From the NCBI RefSeq assembly GCF_002906855.1, contig NZ_MINI01000028.1, positions 310,001-374,000 on the forward strand: DNA of 64,000 nucleotides, given 5' to 3'. The position numbers and the translations under genes were made by a program. The notes under the pieces are model-generated. The model saw nothing but the letters and a program-made list of their open reading frames with translations, made no database searches and was not told where the DNA came from. Below, one piece after another: positions 37,692 through 45,684 of this stretch. The stretch is from Pseudomonas putida (lineage in GTDB: Bacteria; Pseudomonadota; Gammaproteobacteria; Pseudomonadales; Pseudomonadaceae). Positions within the stretch are counted from its first letter, which is position 1; each line of letters begins with the position of its first letter.

Positions 37692-38881
37692 GGGCGGACC
37701 TCCAGGGTGGTTTCGCGGCTCGTGTTGCGCGGTGCACGCTCGCCGCGCTTGAGCGCCGCGGCGGTGGCCTGGGCGGTGCGTTTGGTCCAGATCAGCAGGC
37801 CGCTGAACACCATCAGGGTCAGGATCAGGCCGAAGAAGAACCACACCAGCTTGATCGGCAGGCCACCGAAGTCGCCGGTGTGCAGCGGGCGCATGGATTC
37901 GGTGAAGAACTCCAGGGCCGAGCGATCGCTGAGCAGGAACTGGCTGTCGACCTGGCGGGTATAGGGGTTGACCGACGCGCTCTGGAACATCAGCGGGTAC
38001 CAGCCACGCCCGCCCATTTCGATGTGGCTGTAGGCGGTAGCCGGCAGCGAGACGGAGGTGATGTCCAGGCTCGGGATGGCCAGACCGGCAATACGTGCGG
38101 CCTCGTCTACGTCGATACGCGGTGCCGGGCTGCCATCGGCGGTCTGCGGCACCTGCTCACGCGCGATCACCGGGACGATCGGTTCGCTGGAAATGGTGAT
38201 CTGGTTGTCGAAGAGGATCGCCCGGGTCAGGAACCAGATGCTGGTGATGGAAATTACCGCAATGAACCAGATCGACCAGACCCCGGCCAGGCGGTGCAGG
38301 TCGCCCCAGAAGATGCGCGCGCCATGGCCGGTGCGTACCGGTTTGAAGAAGCCTTTCCAGAACTTCTTGTACACCACCAGGCCGGTGACCAGCGACGCCA
38401 GCATCGGCAGGCCGAGTAGCGAGACCATGTACCAGCCCCAGCTGAAGCCATTGGTGAACGGCACCAGCCACCAGCCATGCAGGGCGCGGGTGAAGGCTTC
38501 GAAGTTGAAGTCCGGCATCTTGCCCTGGATGGCCCCGGTATACGGGTTGACGTAGAGCATCGGGCTGGCGCCATCGGCATAGGTGACCCGCGCCGTCAGC
38601 GCGAAATGCGAACCGTCCGGCTGGCTGAGCGAATTGACGGCCATGTCCGGTTCGGCCTTGTGCAGGGCATCGAGCACTTGCTGGAAGCTCAGGCGTTTGG
38701 CGTTGTCGTCGGGCTTGCTGGCACGCACGTCGGGGTTGGCCAGCCAGACGATCTCCTGGCTGACCACGGCCAGCATGCCGGTGAAGCAGACGATCAGCAC
38801 GAAGAACCAGATCGGCAGGGCGAGCCAGCTGTGGACCAGGAACCACAGCTTGGACTTGGATTTTTTCGGGGATTTGGCCAT
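37688..38881 (-). CDS. fpvG: FpvG, PepSY-type inner-membrane iron reductase
   Basis: A 397-residue PepSY-associated membrane protein with four long helices: residues 10-38, about 145-165, 195-220 and 340-370. HSWLALPIWFFVLIVCFTGMLAV at the N-terminus and LPIKLVWFFFGLILTLMVFSGLLIW near the C-terminus are typical. Membrane histidines could hold haem. In P. aeruginosa FpvG reduces iron on ferripyoverdine in the periplasm. It heads the operon, with a Fur-like box in the 168-base leader. Confidence 0.85.
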   Translation of the reverse strand: MAKSPKKSKSKLWFLVHSWLALPIWFFVLIVCFTGMLAVVSQEIVWLANPDVRASKPDDNAKRLSFQQVLDALHKAEPDMAVNSLSQPDGSHFALTARVTYADGASPMLYVNPYTGAIQGKMPDFNFEAFTRALHGWWLVPFTNGFSWGWYMVSLLGLPMLASLVTGLVVYKKFWKGFFKPVRTGHGARIFWGDLHRLAGVWSIWFIAVISITSIWFLTRAILFDNQITISSEPIVPVIAREQVPQTADGSPAPRIDVDEAARIAGLAIPSLDITSVSLPATAYSHIEMGGRGWYPLMFQSASVNPYTRQVDSQFLLSDRSALEFFTESMRPLHTGDFGGLPIKLVWFFFGLILTLMVFSGLLIWTKRTAQATAAALKRGERAPRNTSRETTLEVRP

Positions 38882-38945
38882 CGGTCCGTCTTCTGAAAAG
38901 GTGGGCGAGCACAGGCCCAACCAAGGGGGCTGCTTTAGAAAGGAC

Positions 38946-38964
38946 GAATGAGAATGAAAATCCT
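38946..38964 (-). promoter_or_regulatory. Candidate Fur box upstream of fpvG
   Basis: GAATGAGAATGAAAATC reads as tandem N-A-T-A/G-A-T-type hexamers close to the Fur consensus. It lies 65 bases before the fpvG start. An iron-repressed promoter would fit the operon's role. Confidence 0.55.
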
Positions 38965-39049
38965 GCTGGTTTAAGTGCAAGCAAATGTTTCAGAGGGCAC
39001 AAAGGCCGACCGGGCGCATGGCGCCCTGTCGGTGGGTGTGCAGCGTGAA

Positions 39050-40384
39050 TCAGGCGCTGGTCAGGGCCACGGCGGGTTGTGCCATACCCTGCTGGCGAGC
39101 CAAGTCGTGATATAGCGCCTGGCCGATCTCTGCGGCACGGGAGGGCAGTACCGACAGCAAGGTGTCGCTGAGGCCGTGGCTGTTCTCGCAGAAGCCTTGC
39201 AGGTAGACCGAAGCCTGCAAGTCGGGGCTTGCCAGTACCCGGTAGTTGCGATCGACGCTGAAGTCTTCCACGTAGTTGGCCAGTGGTGCCAGCAGGTCGC
39301 GGTGCGAGCGGCGTTCGTAGCCGGTGGCGAGGATTACTGCGTCGTAGCGGTGGGTCTGCTGCTGGCCGGTGGCCAGGTCGCGCAGGGTCAGTTCGATGCC
39401 GTCGCGGGTGGCCACCACGGCTTCCACCTGGCGACGGCACAGCACGTTGTGGCGGAACTGGTGGGCGACCTTCTGCCGGTAGAGGATGCCGTAGATGCGC
39501 TCGATCAGGTCGAGGTCGACCACCGAGTAGTTGGTGTTGTGGTACTCGCCGAGCAATTTGGCGCGTTGGTCGGCCGGTTCGTTGTAGACCAGTTCGGTGT
39601 AGTCAGGGGAGAAGATCTCGTTGACGAACGGGCTGTCATCGGCCGGCTTGAGGGCAGAACCGCGCAGCACCATGTCGACCTTGACCGACGGGTAGCTGTC
39701 GTTGAGGTCGATGAAGGCCTCGGCGGCGCTCTGGCCCGAGCCGATCACCGCGATGCGCATCGGTTTGCCGGCCGTGCACGGCAGCTTGTTCAGGCTGCTC
39801 AGGTACTGGGAATGGTGGAAGACCCGTGGATCATCCTTGAACGCACCGAATTTTTCCGGGATTTTCGGTGTGCCGCCGCTACCGACCACCACCGAACGCG
39901 TGCGTCGGCTGAATTCGCGGCCCTGCATATCACGCGATACCAGGCGCAGGTGCTCGACGCGCCCGGCCTTCACTTCAGGCTCGATGCGCAGCACTTCTTC
40001 GCCGTACACCGCCTGGCTGGCGAAATGCTCGGCGGCCCAGCGCAGGTAGTCGTTGTACTCCAGGCGGCAGGGGTAGAAGGTGCCGAGGTTGATGAAGTCG
40101 GCCAGGCGCTGCTTCTGGTGCAGGTAGTTGACGAAGCTGTACGGGCTGGTCGGGTTGCGCAGCGAGACCAGGTCCTTGAGGAACGAGATCTGCAGTTCGC
40201 TCTGGGTGGCCAGGGTATCGCCGTGCCAGCGGTATTCCTTCTGCTTGTCGATGAACAGCGCATCGAGGGCGTGGCCCTGGCTCTGGGCGAGTTCTTCCAG
40301 GGCGATGGCCAGGGCCAGGTTGGACGGGCCGAAGCCCACGCCGATCAGGTCCTTGATAGTTTCCGGGTGTGCAGACTGGCTCAT
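39050..40384 (-). CDS. pvdA: L-ornithine N5-oxygenase PvdA
   Basis: A 444-residue flavin monooxygenase that makes N5-hydroxyornithine for pyoverdine; P. aeruginosa PvdA has about 443 residues. FAD motif GVGFGPSNLALAIALEE near residue 16, substrate region WHGDTLATQSELQISFLKDL, NADPH motif VIGSGQSAAEAF near 215, and the C-terminal ATGYER are all present. ATG 40384 gives the family N-terminus. A PvdS box lies 75 bases upstream, so it is switched on by iron starvation. Confidence 0.95.
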   Translation of the reverse strand: MSQSAHPETIKDLIGVGFGPSNLALAIALEELAQSQGHALDALFIDKQKEYRWHGDTLATQSELQISFLKDLVSLRNPTSPYSFVNYLHQKQRLADFINLGTFYPCRLEYNDYLRWAAEHFASQAVYGEEVLRIEPEVKAGRVEHLRLVSRDMQGREFSRRTRSVVVGSGGTPKIPEKFGAFKDDPRVFHHSQYLSSLNKLPCTAGKPMRIAVIGSGQSAAEAFIDLNDSYPSVKVDMVLRGSALKPADDSPFVNEIFSPDYTELVYNEPADQRAKLLGEYHNTNYSVVDLDLIERIYGILYRQKVAHQFRHNVLCRRQVEAVVATRDGIELTLRDLATGQQQTHRYDAVILATGYERRSHRDLLAPLANYVEDFSVDRNYRVLASPDLQASVYLQGFCENSHGLSDTLLSVLPSRAAEIGQALYHDLARQQGMAQPAVALTSA

Positions 40385-40458
40385 GGCTGCGATTCCATAA
40401 TGGGTCGAATGTGGGCGCATGCCGGGGCTCCGGCGCCTGCGCTTGTACATTGGGTGGA

Positions 40459-40482
40459 ACGAGCCAGTGGCAGGGGAATTTA
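40459..40482 (-). promoter_or_regulatory. PvdS iron-starvation promoter of pvdA (TAAAT-N16-CGT)
   Basis: On the minus strand TAAAT (40482-40478) and CGT (40461-40459) are separated by exactly 16 bases, matching the PvdS/IS-box consensus fully. It lies 75 bases before the pvdA start. Confidence 0.85.
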
Positions 40483-40584
40483 CTGCCTGGGAGCGCGTCT
40501 GCGGCCAACCGGGCCTAAAGGTTTTTGCCTGCCGGCCGATACGCAGGTCAACTCAAGGACCCTTTGCAAGGCAGGGAGAAAGAC

Positions 40585-41022
40585 ATGGTAGGCATCGCGG
40601 CAGTCAGCATCAGTAACACTTCGGCCCAGACGGCCAGCGCTTCGCAGGTCAGCGACACCGAAAAGACTGAATCGGGCAGCTCGACGCTGCAGGTTGACAC
40701 TTCGAAGCTGCGTGGCGACGGCCAGGCCAAAGGCGCCGAGGGTGCCGAAGGCAGCAGTGGCAGTGGGGAGCCGGCGCATATCACGCAATTGCGCGAGATG
40801 ATCAAGAAACTGCAGAAGCAGCTGGCGGACGAGCAGAAACAACTGGCCATCCTGATGGCACAGAAAACCGACGAAACCACCAAGCTGGCGGCCGTCGCTG
40901 GCAAGCAAGCCAGCATCGCCACTATCAGCGGCGAAATCATGGAGGCTACTGCGCAGCTGCTGGAAGCGCTGCAGAAAACAGGCGGCAACAGTGCCGGCGG
41001 GATGGTCGATACCCAGGCCTGA
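40585..41022 (+). CDS. FlxA-like family protein
   Basis: A 145-residue protein: a Ser/Thr-rich, low-complexity N-terminal half and a coiled coil at about residues 75-110 (ITQLREMIKKLQKQLADEQKQ, then LAILMAQKTDE). This is the FlxA-like domain found in Enterobacteria and Pseudomonas. GGGAG precedes ATG 40585. Function is unknown. It is divergent from pvdA. Confidence 0.8.
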   Translation: MVGIAAVSISNTSAQTASASQVSDTEKTESGSSTLQVDTSKLRGDGQAKGAEGAEGSSGSGEPAHITQLREMIKKLQKQLADEQKQLAILMAQKTDETTKLAAVAGKQASIATISGEIMEATAQLLEALQKTGGNSAGGMVDTQA

Positions 41023-41080
41023 GTTCGACTGCACTGGCCTCATCGCCGCACGCCGCAGATGAGGCCAGCAAGGCCTGCCG

Positions 41081-42019
41081 TCACTCCGACGCCAGGCGCC
41101 CCTTGCCGTGTTTGTCCGTCTTGTACTGCATGGCCACGGCCGGTGCCGGTTTGGTCGCGCCGGTCTCCAGCCATTGACGCATGCGAGTGGCGTCGGCGAA
41201 GTGGGTGTATTTGCCGAAGGCGTCAAGGATCACCATGGCCACCGGGCGGTTGTCCATCTTGGTCAACAGCACCAGGCAGTGGCCGGCATCGTTGGTGAAA
41301 CCGGTCTTGGTCAGCGTGATGTCCCAGTTGCTCTTGTTTACCAGGTGGTCGGTGTTACGGAAGCCCAGCGTGTAGTTCGGCTTGCGGAAGGCCACGGTCT
41401 TTTCGCGGGTGGTCGACAGCTCGCTCAGCATCGGGTACTTGCGCGATGCCATCAGCAACTTGGCGAGGTCATGGGCGGTGGAGACGTTCTGTGTCGACAG
41501 GCCGGTTGGCTCGATGTAGCGGGTGTGCGCCATGCCCAGGCTGCGGGCCTTGGCGTTCATTGCCTTGATGAAGGCCGGGTAGCCGCCCGGATAATGGTTG
41601 GCCAGGGTGGTGGCGGCGCGGTTTTCCGATGACATCAGGGTGATCAGCAGGGTTTCCCGGCGGTTCAGCTCGCTCCCCAGGCGCACACGCGAATACACGC
41701 CTTTCATGTCTGGGTTGTTGGCGATGGTCATGGTGAGCATCTCATCCATGGGCAGCTTGGCATCCAGCACCACCATCGCCGTCATCAGTTTGGTCACCGA
41801 GGCAATGGGCACCACACGGTCGGCGTGGTTCGAATACAGCTCCTGGTTGGTGTTCAGGTCGATCAGCAGGGCGCTGCCAGACGCCAGGTGCAGCTTGGAC
41901 GGGTCGCGTTGGACCTGGGCCGGGGGTTGTGCAGCAGCGGTCGACGGAAGGGTCGCAGTTCCTGTGAGCAACAGCAGCAGGCTGAGGATGGACAGGGATG
42001 TTTTCACGTTGAGGCTCAC
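41081..42019 (-). CDS. pbpG: D-alanyl-D-alanine endopeptidase PbpG (PBP7)
   Basis: A 312-residue periplasmic peptidoglycan hydrolase with a signal peptide (residues 5-30). Active-site motifs are complete: S74-V-T-K, S131-E-N and K238-T-G. The start is a GTG; a second GTG eleven bases downstream in another register and an internal one (V5) make the exact N-terminus uncertain. It stands alone, with a 230-base gap before the next gene. Confidence 0.9.
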   Translation of the reverse strand: MSLNVKTSLSILSLLLLLTGTATLPSTAAAQPPAQVQRDPSKLHLASGSALLIDLNTNQELYSNHADRVVPIASVTKLMTAMVVLDAKLPMDEMLTMTIANNPDMKGVYSRVRLGSELNRRETLLITLMSSENRAATTLANHYPGGYPAFIKAMNAKARSLGMAHTRYIEPTGLSTQNVSTAHDLAKLLMASRKYPMLSELSTTREKTVAFRKPNYTLGFRNTDHLVNKSNWDITLTKTGFTNDAGHCLVLLTKMDNRPVAMVILDAFGKYTHFADATRMRQWLETGATKPAPAVAMQYKTDKHGKGRLASE

Positions 42020-42186
42020 TAAAGGTTGGTATGTCGTTGGCTGTGCAAGGGTTTTCCCCCAAAAAACCGATGCATTGTGGAGTATGGCCTAAGTGCTGTC
42101 GATTGCTCGTTGAGCCGCTCCCACGAAATGAAAAAAGCTTCATGCTGTATCGGTTTTCCTGGCTCCGTTCGTCGGTTCGCCCAGAT

Positions 42187-42213
42187 AAAAAAAGACCCGC
42201 CAACGGGCGGGTC
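42187..42213 (-). terminator. Rho-independent terminator of the 60-residue gene
   Basis: On the minus strand a GC stem (GACCCGCCC/GGCGGGTC, short loop) is followed by seven T residues. It lies 37 bases after the stop of the gene at 42250-42432. Confidence 0.8.
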
Positions 42214-42249
42214 AGAAGAGGCGTAGGGAGCAACGCACAACAAATTCGG

Positions 42250-42432
42250 TCAAGCGATCAGGCAATCGGCCTGGAGCTGTTCAGCCAGGGCCTGGGCCGA
42301 GGCGCGGGTAGCCAGCGGGCCGCTGACGGCCTCGCCATTGCTCATCAGGTACCAGCAGGCCAGCAGGCCTTGCTCACGCAGGGTGACGGGGACGGCAGTG
42401 CCGACGACTGACATGATCTGAATAGTGGCCAT
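42250..42432 (-). CDS. Small hypothetical protein
   Basis: A 60-residue protein, MATIQIMSVVGTAVPVTLRE at the start, with no membrane helix or known motif beyond a short beta-rich pattern. An AGGAGGT lies five bases before the ATG and a strong terminator follows, so it is a real, probably well-expressed monocistronic gene. Function unknown. Confidence 0.72.
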   Translation of the reverse strand: MATIQIMSVVGTAVPVTLREQGLLACWYLMSNGEAVSGPLATRASAQALAEQLQADCLIA

Positions 42433-42526
42433 GGGGACCTCCTGTGAAACATGGCCCTACCTTACGCATCAGCCGACAGGGTTTGAAATCAACACGCTCA
42501 ATAGTGCTCATCAGTTTTATCAACGG

Positions 42527-42868
42527 TCACCAGCGTGGCGGGCCGTAATACACCGGTGGCGGGCCATAGTAGGGGTGGTACGCAGGCGGTGGTGGTGCCG
42601 GTACGTAGTACGGCTGGTAGTACACCGGCTGCGGTGGGGCCTGCACGTAGACGGGCGGTGGCCCATAGTAGGCAGGCTGGCGCTCAACGTAGACCGTGCG
42701 GTCGCGGCCGCCATACACCGTCGCCCCGACCACGGCCCCGACCACGGCAGCGCCGAGCAGCGGCCCTGGGCCATACCAGCCACGGCCGCCGCCACCATGG
42801 GCAGAGGCTGGCCCGCTGACGGCCAGGGCACCGACCAGCAGGGCGATTCCGGGGAGAAGACGGTTCAT
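42527..42868 (-). CDS. Exported glycine-zipper protein with a Pro/Tyr-rich tail
   Basis: A 113-residue protein. A signal peptide (residues 1-23, ending ASA-H) is followed by a glycine-rich LLGAAVVGAVVGATVYGG, then a tail of repeated YYGPPP, YVQAPP and YYVPAP units to the end. Likely periplasmic or outer-membrane associated. Homologues of this design are common in Pseudomonas; role unknown. Confidence 0.72.
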   Translation of the reverse strand: MNRLLPGIALLVGALAVSGPASAHGGGGRGWYGPGPLLGAAVVGAVVGATVYGGRDRTVYVERQPAYYGPPPVYVQAPPQPVYYQPYYVPAPPPPAYHPYYGPPPVYYGPPRW

Positions 42869-43029
42869 GAGACTTCCTCACAAGGTAACCCCACGCTTGG
42901 GGCCTTAATACTATGACTCCGGTCTCTGTCAGCCGAGCGCAGGGAAACGGTAAAGGTTGTGTAAGGGACGACCAGTGGTTGCGTCTGGTAGGCTGAATAA
43001 ACGATTCAGTTATGAAAAAGGAGCAAGTT

Positions 43030-43863
43030 ATGGCGACAACTCCCAGCAGAGACACCGTGCTGTGCATTTCCTTGGCCGGGCGGCCTGGCACCTTCGGCGT
43101 GCGTTTTCATAATCACCTCTACCAGCAGCTTGGGCTCGACTACTACTACAAGGCCATGAGCACCAACGACCTGCCGGCAGCCGTCGCAGGTATCCGCGCG
43201 CTAGGCATTCGCGGTTGTGGCGTGTCGATGCCGTACAAGGAGGCTTGCATGGCGCTGGTTGACGAAATCGACCCGTCGGCGGCGGCGATCGAGTCGATCA
43301 ATACCTTGGTCAACACCGCGGGCCATCTGAAGGCCTACAACACCGATTACCTGGCCGTGCGGCAACTGCTCGAAGAGCACCAGGTCGACCCTGCCACCGC
43401 GTTTGCCTTGCGCGGCAGTGGCGGCATGGCCAAGGCTGTGGCCAGTGCCCTGCGTGATGCCGGGTTCCGCGAAGGCATCATCGTCGCCCGCAACGAGCAG
43501 GCCGGGCGGCAGCTCGCGGATGTCTGCGGTTATCGTTGGGTGGCTGAACTGGGCGACCTGTGCCCGCCGATGCTGGTGAATGTGACACCGATCGGCATGG
43601 CTGGCGGGCCGGAGGCGGATGAGCTGGCCTTCAGCGAGAATGCTATTGCGGCGGCCGAGCGGGTGTTCGACGTGGTGGCGATGCCGGCGCGCACGCCGCT
43701 GATCCAGCGGGCCGAGGCGCTGGGCAAGCCGGTGATTACCGGGCTGGAGGTGATTGCGCTGCAGGCCTTGGAGCAGTTTGTGTTGTATACCGGCGTGCGG
43801 CCCAGTCGTGAACAGGTTGAAGCGGCGGTAGCTTATGCGCGCGCCGCTCCTGCAGCGAAGTGA
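43030..43863 (+). CDS. Shikimate dehydrogenase-like protein lacking the shikimate SxS motif
   Basis: A 277-residue AroE-family protein. The catalytic lysine (SMPYKEACM near residue 72) and aspartate (AYNTDYLAV near 109) are present, and a glycine-rich loop (RGSGGMAKAVASAL near 133). The serine pair that holds shikimate (S-K-S-P in AroE) is replaced by TFGVR before FHN near residue 20. It is probably a paralogue with another quinate/shikimate-like substrate. GGAG precedes ATG 43030. Confidence 0.83.
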   Translation: MATTPSRDTVLCISLAGRPGTFGVRFHNHLYQQLGLDYYYKAMSTNDLPAAVAGIRALGIRGCGVSMPYKEACMALVDEIDPSAAAIESINTLVNTAGHLKAYNTDYLAVRQLLEEHQVDPATAFALRGSGGMAKAVASALRDAGFREGIIVARNEQAGRQLADVCGYRWVAELGDLCPPMLVNVTPIGMAGGPEADELAFSENAIAAAERVFDVVAMPARTPLIQRAEALGKPVITGLEVIALQALEQFVLYTGVRPSREQVEAAVAYARAAPAAK

Positions 43864-43872
43864 CCGTGCCGG

Positions 43873-44115
43873 TCAGAAGGCTTTGTGCCCCTTGTCCAGT
43901 TGCTCATCCACCAATGCCCGACCATGTGCCAGCGACACATGCTGCGCATTCTCAAGGTCCGAGAAGAACTTCATCGGCATGGACATTCGCTTGCTGGTGT
44001 GCCCCTGAGGATCGGTGATCAGGCAACCGGCGGCGTAGGGCAGGGGGGAGTCGGGGTGGGGCATCACGCTGGCGGTGATGGTGTGGTCGCGGTATTCACA
44101 GTGAAGAGATTGCAT
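43873..44115 (-). CDS. Small hypothetical protein
   Basis: An 80-residue protein (MQSLHCEYRDHTITASVMPH at the start, and GCLITDPQGHTSKRMSMPM in the middle). ATG 44115 has AAGGA upstream. It is convergent with the shikimate dehydrogenase-like gene, 9 bases apart. No family recognised. Confidence 0.62.
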   Translation of the reverse strand: MQSLHCEYRDHTITASVMPHPDSPLPYAAGCLITDPQGHTSKRMSMPMKFFSDLENAQHVSLAHGRALVDEQLDKGHKAF

Positions 44116-44211
44116 CGTCCTTACCTCGCTGTGGTATGTGAAGCAGTTACCTTCATATACCACAGCAAGGGGCCAGGAGTTCCCGGCCCGACGAGCGCGA
44201 GCTGACGGCGA

Positions 44212-44739
44212 TCAGCCCTTCAGTTCGGTGGGCTGGATCACTTCCACCCAGTAACCGTCCGGGTCCTTGACGAAGGCCAGGTGGTTCATGCGGCCATCTT
44301 GCAGGCGTTTCTGGAACGGTACGTCGAGGGCTTCGAAACGGGCACAGGCCTCACGCACGTCCGGCACCGAAATACAGATGTGGCCAAAGCCGCGCGGGTC
44401 GGTGTTGCCGTTATGGTAGGCGAATTCCGGGTCGTTCTCGGTGCCGTGGTTGTGGGTCAGTTCCAGTACGCCCGGGATCGACTTCATCCACTGGTGGCGC
44501 GCGGTGTCGTCGGCAGGGATCTGCGCCGGGTCGACCAGGGCCAGGAAGTACAGGCTGAAGGCCGCTTCAGGGAAGTCGCGCTTGTCGACCAGGCGGAAGC
44601 CCAGCACACGGGTGTAGAAGTCCAGCGACTTCTCGATGTCCTTGACGCGCAGCATGGTGTGGTTAAAGACGAACTGGGCGGTGGCGGCGTCTGGCTGCGC
44701 GGTGACGCCAGGCAGGGTTTGCAGATCGTGCAGGCTCAT
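44212..44739 (-). CDS. gloA: Lactoylglutathione lyase (glyoxalase I)
   Basis: A 175-residue glyoxalase I of the longer type. Metal ligands are visible in FNHTMLRVKD (His), VLELTHNHGTEND (Glu), GFGHICISVPD (His) and YWVEVIQP (Glu). It isomerises the methylglyoxal-glutathione hemithioacetal. ATG 44739 gives the family N-terminus. It follows turB on the same strand. Confidence 0.93.
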   Translation of the reverse strand: MSLHDLQTLPGVTAQPDAATAQFVFNHTMLRVKDIEKSLDFYTRVLGFRLVDKRDFPEAAFSLYFLALVDPAQIPADDTARHQWMKSIPGVLELTHNHGTENDPEFAYHNGNTDPRGFGHICISVPDVREACARFEALDVPFQKRLQDGRMNHLAFVKDPDGYWVEVIQPTELKG

Positions 44740-44825
44740 GGGTACTCCAGAGACGGGGCTGGCAACCAGGTGCCAGCGAAACAGACAGGGGGCCATGATA
44801 CGTCAGTGAAGCGTTTGCGCAAATG

Positions 44826-44856
44826 AAAGCGCCCTGCTCGGGTGAGCAGGGCGCCG
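44826..44856 (-). terminator. Strong stem-loop between turB and gloA
   Basis: GCGCCCTGCTC and GAGCAGGGCGC form an 11-bp perfect stem; on the minus strand it is followed by TTTCATTTG. It lies 110 bases after the turB stop and is the likely end of the turB transcript. Confidence 0.7.
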
Positions 44857-44966
44857 GAATTAGAGGCCCGCATGTGCGGGCGCGTGATGGGGTCGCTAGT
44901 CCTTTAGCTGTCTCGATACTGCTGCAGCCGTTGTGAAAAAAGTGTGAAGTGGGTGTTGACGTTTCA

Positions 44967-45326
44967 TCAGCGAACCCAGCTCTCCACGGTAGCGGCCCCA
45001 TACTGTTCTTTCCACGCCTTGAGGCCGCGGTGGTTGCCGCCTTTGGTCTCGATCAGTTCGCCGGTGTGTGGGTTCTCGTAGACTTTCACCACGCGCGGGC
45101 GGCGCTGTTGTTTCGGTGCACTGGCAGCGCCACGGGTAACCGCCTTCGGGTCGAGGATGGCGATGATGTCGCGCAGACTTTTGTCATAGCTTTTCATCAG
45201 GCCGACTAGTTTCTGCTCGAATTCGATTTCGCGTTTGAGGCCGGCATCCTTTTTCAGCGCCTCCAGTTGTGCCATCTGTTCCTGGAGCGCTTTCTCGGCA
45301 GCACGAAACTCTGCAAGTCTGGACAC
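44967..45326 (-). CDS. turB: MvaT-family H-NS-like silencer TurB
   Basis: A 119-residue xenogeneic silencer. The coiled-coil oligomerisation region (RLAEFRAAEKALQEQMAQLE) leads to SYDKSLRDIIAILD, then the C-terminal DNA-binding domain RVVKVYENPHTGELIETKGG with NHRGLKAWKEQYG. This form matches TurB of P. putida better than MvaT/TurA. The GTG at 45326 is supported by AGGAG eight bases upstream. Confidence 0.9.
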   Translation of the reverse strand: MSRLAEFRAAEKALQEQMAQLEALKKDAGLKREIEFEQKLVGLMKSYDKSLRDIIAILDPKAVTRGAASAPKQQRRPRVVKVYENPHTGELIETKGGNHRGLKAWKEQYGAATVESWVR

Positions 45327-45684
45327 TGTAATCACTCCTGTACGTCTTCCGTGGCAGGGCGTGACGAACATTGATAAGGACTAAACGCCAGCCACGCGGG
45401 TGGGTAAAACTGTTCGCTGAGATCGAGTGTAGACACTTGCAGGACTTCGGTAAACCGCAAACTTTTTATAAGTAATCGGGAACTTTCCAAGTTTTCCACG
45501 CTGTAATTCAGATGGTTTTTCGATGCCTCTTCGAGGGGTTCTAGACCATGGTCCAATAGCCTGTGGCAGAGCGGCTGGGCGATGATTTCAGATGATGGTC
45601 GACTCATGTTCGGCCGCGACGCATTAGCGTGACGCAGGTGCGTCACGATTCGTTTTTTTGCCTTACTTGTGGATGTGCCCTCGC
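45327..45684. other. 358-base AT-rich gap between turB and the porin
   Basis: No convincing gene. It carries the divergent promoters of turB and the porin, with AT-rich tracts (TTTTTATAAG) as expected for an autoregulated H-NS-type gene. An open frame of 91 codons on the minus strand (45607-45332) ends 5 bases before turB but has no ribosome site and no known match. The right end holds a terminator-like hairpin. Confidence 0.6.
45629..45659 (+). promoter_or_regulatory. Terminator-like hairpin in the porin leader
   Basis: GTGACGC-AGGT-GCGTCAC is a perfect 7-bp stem with a 4-base loop, followed by GATTCG and seven T. It ends 25 bases before the proposed porin start. No plus-strand gene precedes it, so it may act as an attenuator, or the dyad may be an operator. 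Confidence 0.45.

Noticed and set aside
38882..39049. A PvdS box for the fpv operon
   Set aside because: No TAAAT/TAATT element with a CGT 16 bases downstream exists in this leader; only the Fur-like box is present.
45332..45607. A 91-codon frame ending 5 bases before turB
   Set aside because: No ribosome site or known match, and it lies in the AT-rich region expected to be promoter DNA.
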